Source of the DNA: Betaproteobacteria bacterium SCN1 | Lineage (GTDB): Bacteria > Pseudomonadota > Gammaproteobacteria > Burkholderiales > Thiobacillaceae | Length of the DNA: 64,000 nucleotides | NCBI GenBank assembly: GCA_008923315.1 | Contig: WBSF01000009.1 | Span: 1 to 64,000, forward strand | Direction: 5' to 3' | Shown here: positions 61,445 through 64,000 of the stretch, in pieces | Position numbering within the stretch: position 1 is the stretch's first letter | How the letters are laid out: every line of letters begins with the position of its first letter | Program-made: the position numbers and the translations under genes | The notes under the pieces: generated by a model | Seen by the model: the letters and a program-made list of their open reading frames with translations, nothing else | What the model was told of the DNA's origin: nothing | Database searches by the model: none

Positions 61445-61920
61445 TCCATTCCCTTCAAGGCCAGAATCGCATAACCGGCCGCCAGCAGGTCGTCGAACAT
61501 TACGCCGAAACCGTTTTTCAGGCGGGTGTCGAAAAAGCGGATCGGCCAAGGCTTCAGGATATCGAACAGGCGGAAGAGCGCAAAGGCCAGCACGATCCAG
61601 AGCCCGCCTGCCGGCGTAAAAAGCAGCACCAGCGCATAGGCCACGATCTCGTCCCAGACGATGCCGCCATGATCGGCCACGCCCAGTGCACGCCCCGTGC
61701 GTGCGCAGACCCAGATGCCGAGCAGAAACGCGGCGGCGAGCAGGGCGAGGCGCATGGACAGGTCCGGCGTCAGTGCCGCGAGCGCCCAGAACAGCGGCAG
61801 TCCGAGCAGGGTGCCTGCCGTGCCCGGGGCTTTCGGCGCCAGTCCGGTCCCGAAGCCGAAAGCGATCAGGTGGGCCGGGTGGCGAAACAGGAAGGCAAGA
61901 TCAGGGCGCGAAGTGGTCAT
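61432..61920 (-). CDS. pgpA: Phosphatidylglycerophosphatase A
   Basis: 162 residues from the ATG at 61920. FGTGLAPKAPGTAGTLLGLP, WDEIVAYALVLLF and FRLFDILKPWPIRFFD are PgpA motifs, with four hydrophobic segments. It dephosphorylates PGP to phosphatidylglycerol. It overlaps thiL by 20 bases. Confidence 0.94.
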   Translation of the reverse strand: MTTSRPDLAFLFRHPAHLIAFGFGTGLAPKAPGTAGTLLGLPLFWALAALTPDLSMRLALLAAAFLLGIWVCARTGRALGVADHGGIVWDEIVAYALVLLFTPAGGLWIVLAFALFRLFDILKPWPIRFFDTRLKNGFGVMFDDLLAAGYAILALKGMEWLV

Positions 61921-62854
61921 GTCCGGTGCGTTCCAGCGACAGGGGGTGGCCATTCGCGTCGACGATCGCGAGGCCGGCTGCGTCGACGATGCGACCGATG
62001 CGTGTCACCGGCGTATCGGCCGCGGCGGCGGCGGCGTGCACGGCATCGCGCCGGTCGCACGGTGCGGTGAAGCAAAGCTCGTAGTCGTCGCCGCCCGCCA
62101 GCACGGCGTCGCGGGCCGCTGCTTCGTGCAGGTAGGTGCGCGTGGCGGGCAACAGGGGCAGGGCGTCGAATTCGAGCACCGCGCCGACGCGCGAGCGTTC
62201 GAGGATGTGGCCCAGATCGGCGGCGAGACCGTCGGAAATATCGATGGCGCTCGTGGCCAGTCCGCGCAGGGCGATGCCCAGCGCAACGCGCGGTGTCGGC
62301 AGGTAGAGCGCGGGCAGCACGCGGGCGGCGTCGATCTGTTCCATGAACAGCCGTCCCTGCCGGTAGGCGAGCGCCATCGCCGCCGAGCCGATGACGCCCG
62401 ATACCCAGACATCGTCGCCGGGCTTCGCACCGTCGCGCCGCAGTGCCTGCCCGGGCGGCACTTCGCCGATGGCAGTGATGCCGAACGTGAGCGGGCCGCG
62501 CGTGGTGTCGCCGCCGACGAGTTCGACGCCGTGCAGGTCGGCCATGCGAAAGAAACCACGTGCGAAAGCAGCGAGCCAGGCCTCGTCGACAGCCGGCAGG
62601 GCGATCGAAAGCGTGACCCAGCGCGGCGCCGCACCCATTGCGGCCAGATCGGACAGATTCACCGCGAGCGACTTGTGCCCGAGGCCGGCCGGGCTGTCCT
62701 GCGGCATGAAATGGCGGCCTTCGAGCAGCATGTCGGAAGTGACCGCGAGCTGCATGCCGGACGCGGGGGTGAGCAGGGCGCAGTCGTCGCCCACACCCAG
62801 CACGGCGCCGGGCGTGGCGCGGGTGAAGTAGCGGGCGATGAGGTCGAATTCCAT
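61901..62854 (-). CDS. thiL: Thiamine-monophosphate kinase
   Basis: 317 residues. GAVLGVGDDCALL, then LAVTSDMLLEGRHF and KSLAVNLSDLAAMGAAPRW, is the ThiL ATP/Mg-binding pattern; AIDISDGLAADLGHI follows. It makes thiamine pyrophosphate. It sits in the usual nusB-thiL-pgpA order, read on the minus strand. Confidence 0.95.
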   Translation of the reverse strand: MEFDLIARYFTRATPGAVLGVGDDCALLTPASGMQLAVTSDMLLEGRHFMPQDSPAGLGHKSLAVNLSDLAAMGAAPRWVTLSIALPAVDEAWLAAFARGFFRMADLHGVELVGGDTTRGPLTFGITAIGEVPPGQALRRDGAKPGDDVWVSGVIGSAAMALAYRQGRLFMEQIDAARVLPALYLPTPRVALGIALRGLATSAIDISDGLAADLGHILERSRVGAVLEFDALPLLPATRTYLHEAAARDAVLAGGDDYELCFTAPCDRRDAVHAAAAAADTPVTRIGRIVDAAGLAIVDANGHPLSLERTGHDHFAP

Positions 62855-62943
62855 AGTCAGGGGAGGGCAGGATGTAGGGGCGTTTGTGCGGCTGTGCCGC
62901 GCCTACGCATTCATGCAGCGCAGTCGCGCAATCCCCCTGATCC

Positions 62944-63366
62944 CTAGCCCCTGGTTTCCAGCGCGCGCACTTCCCGCCCCAGTTTGTCGAGCACGCCGTT
63001 GACGTATTTGTGGCCGTCGGTGCCGCCGAATTTCTTCGCGAGTTCGACGCCTTCGTTGATGACGACGCGCAGGGGCACGTCGGGGCAGTGCAGCAGTTCG
63101 TAGGCGCCGATGAGCAGGATGCCGCGCTCGACGGGCGACAGGTCGTCGATGGCGCGGTCGAGCAGCGGCGCCAGGCGCGTGCTCAGCATATCCTCCTCTT
63201 TCAGCACGCCGTAGAGCAGGGTGCGGAAATAGGGTTCGTCGACCCGCTTGAACTGCTCGTCTTCCTTGAGATTGGCGACGATGAGGGTGACGTCGGCGCC
63301 GCCCACCCGCCATGCGTACAGGCCCTGCAGTGTGAATTCGCGCGCGAGCTTGCGTGAGCCCGCCAT
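62944..63366 (-). CDS. nusB: Transcription antitermination factor NusB
   Basis: 140 residues. ARRLAREFT-like opening (SRKLAREFTLQGLYAWRVGG), then DLSPVERGILLIGAYELLHC and VVINEGVELAKKFGGTDGHK, are standard NusB helices. It begins one base after the ribH stop. Confidence 0.95.
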   Translation of the reverse strand: MAGSRKLAREFTLQGLYAWRVGGADVTLIVANLKEDEQFKRVDEPYFRTLLYGVLKEEDMLSTRLAPLLDRAIDDLSPVERGILLIGAYELLHCPDVPLRVVINEGVELAKKFGGTDGHKYVNGVLDKLGREVRALETRG

Positions 63367-63367
63367 G

Positions 63368-63835
63368 TCAGAGGCGCTTCATCAGGTTGGCCATTTCGAT
63401 GGCCACGCGCGCGGCATCGCGCCCTTTTTCCGCCATGCGCGCGTGCGCCTGTTCTTCGGTTTCCACGGTGAGGATCGCATTGGCGATGGGCACGCCGGTT
63501 TCGAGCTGGACGTCGAGAATGCCGCGCGAGGACTCGTTGGCGACGATCTCGAAATGGTAGGTTTCGCCGCGCACGACCGCGCCGAGGGCAACGAGCGCAT
63601 CGTACTGGCCGGACTGCGCCATTTTCTGCAGCGCCAGCGGATGTTCGAGCGCGCCGGGCACGTCGACCAGCAGCACGTCTTCGCGCGCCACGCCGAGGCG
63701 GATGAGCTCGGTGTCGCAGGCCGACAGGAGGCCTTCGCAGATATCCTTGTTGAAACGGCTCATGACGATGCCGATGCGGAGTCCCTTGCCGTTGTAGACG
63801 GGGTCGAGTTCGTTGATGCTGGTGTTGTTTCCCAT
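63368..63835 (-). CDS. ribH: 6,7-Dimethyl-8-ribityllumazine synthase
   Basis: 155 residues. [60 protein letters not shown] and [17 protein letters not shown] are RibH motifs, with the catalytic His in RGETYHFE. It is the penultimate step of riboflavin synthesis, downstream of the ribBA-type gene. Confidence 0.96.
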   Translation of the reverse strand: MGNNTSINELDPVYNGKGLRIGIVMSRFNKDICEGLLSACDTELIRLGVAREDVLLVDVPGALEHPLALQKMAQSGQYDALVALGAVVRGETYHFEIVANESSRGILDVQLETGVPIANAILTVETEEQAHARMAEKGRDAARVAIEMANLMKRL

Positions 63836-63855
63836 GTTTCCGTGTCCTTATCTGA

Positions 63856-64000
63856 TCAGGCCTTGTCGAGGTAGCCCACGACTTCCAGGCCGAAGCCGTC
63901 CATTGCCGGCATCTTGCGCGGGCTGGCCAGGAGCCGCATCTTGCCGACGCCGAGGTCGCGCAGGATCTGCGCGCCGATGCCGTAGTCGCGCAGGTCGTAT
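63856..64000 (-). CDS. ribBA: GTP cyclohydrolase II domain, 3' end (ribBA-type), truncated by the window
   Basis: The last 47 residues of a gene whose start lies beyond the window. [20 protein letters not shown] then [20 protein letters not shown] is the C-terminus of GTP cyclohydrolase II. Position before ribH favours the fused RibBA form over RibA alone, but only this end is visible. Confidence 0.85.
   Translation of the reverse strand, partial: YDLRDYGIGAQILRDLGVGKMRLLASPRKMPAMDGFGLEVVGYLDKA

Overview
The window joins two kinds of DNA. Bases 1 to about 35,000-36,000 are the right-hand part of a large integrative and conjugative element (ICE) of the ICEclc / PAGI-2 / PFGI-1 / SPI-7 class. 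From 36,097 to the end lies a G+C-rich proteobacterial chromosome. Its gene sets (trpGDC, yebC-ruvCAB, tol-pal, queE-queC, recA-recX, pgpA-thiL-nusB-ribH) and protein sequences look betaproteobacterial, but I cannot name the genus. A YeeE/YedE carrier beside a TlpA-like thioredoxin hints at sulfur metabolism.

ICE part, nearly all on the minus strand and therefore read from right to left. At 34.9-29.3 kb is the regulatory and maintenance block: a regulator in the position of bisR, alpA, parA, a shi-like small gene, parB, a DUF2857 gene and an STY4528-family gene, which corresponds to the alpA-to-bisC bistability operon of ICEclc. At 28.8-24.7 kb are DNA-processing genes (PFL_4669 family, DUF3158, ssb, topB). 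At 24.2-7.3 kb is a long series of conserved but mostly uncharacterised ICE genes. These include a C5-cytosine methyltransferase, a PP-loop PAPS-reductase-like ATPase, a GNAT-like protein, an STY4534-family protein with a duplicated domain, DUF3275, DUF3085, a DUF6094 methyltransferase, a frameshifted DUF6927 gene and a SNF2 helicase. A GrpB-family cargo gene sits on the opposite strand at 6.5-7.1 kb. At 6.1-0.06 kb is the start of the transfer module: PilL-like lipoprotein, TIGR03759, lytic transglycosylase, TIGR03765, TraD and TIGR03747. The integrase, relaxase and mating-pair genes are not in the window.

The most interesting signals are non-coding. (i) Four or five copies of a three-hairpin leader, with stems preserved by compensatory changes, precede separate ICE genes between 15.3 and 22.6 kb. 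(ii) Simpler GC hairpins and factor-independent terminators separate many genes in the same stretch. (iii) Four copies of a 23-bp palindrome with arms GAGCTATCCCC flank the ssb/topB block near parB. (iv) A second palindrome family with arms CTTCGGA lies inside the STY4528-family gene.

Chromosomal part. trpGDC begins directly beside the ICE border and trpE is not visible. Then come a HerA-like ATPase (minus strand), a type II NADH dehydrogenase, a ROK sugar kinase (minus strand), yebC-ruvC-ruvA, a GGDEF protein between ruvA and ruvB, ybgC-tolQRAB-pal-cpoB, queE-queC, the YeeE carrier and the TlpA-like protein. tRNA-Lys and a sigma-54-type promoter with a pilin gene follow, then a decayed REP-type transposase and a vapC remnant, and minus-strand recX-recA. 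A divergent WYL-domain regulator resembling BrxR/CapW shares the recA upstream region. The window closes with pncC/cinA, pgpA, thiL, nusB, ribH and the end of a GTP cyclohydrolase II (ribBA-type) gene, all on the minus strand.
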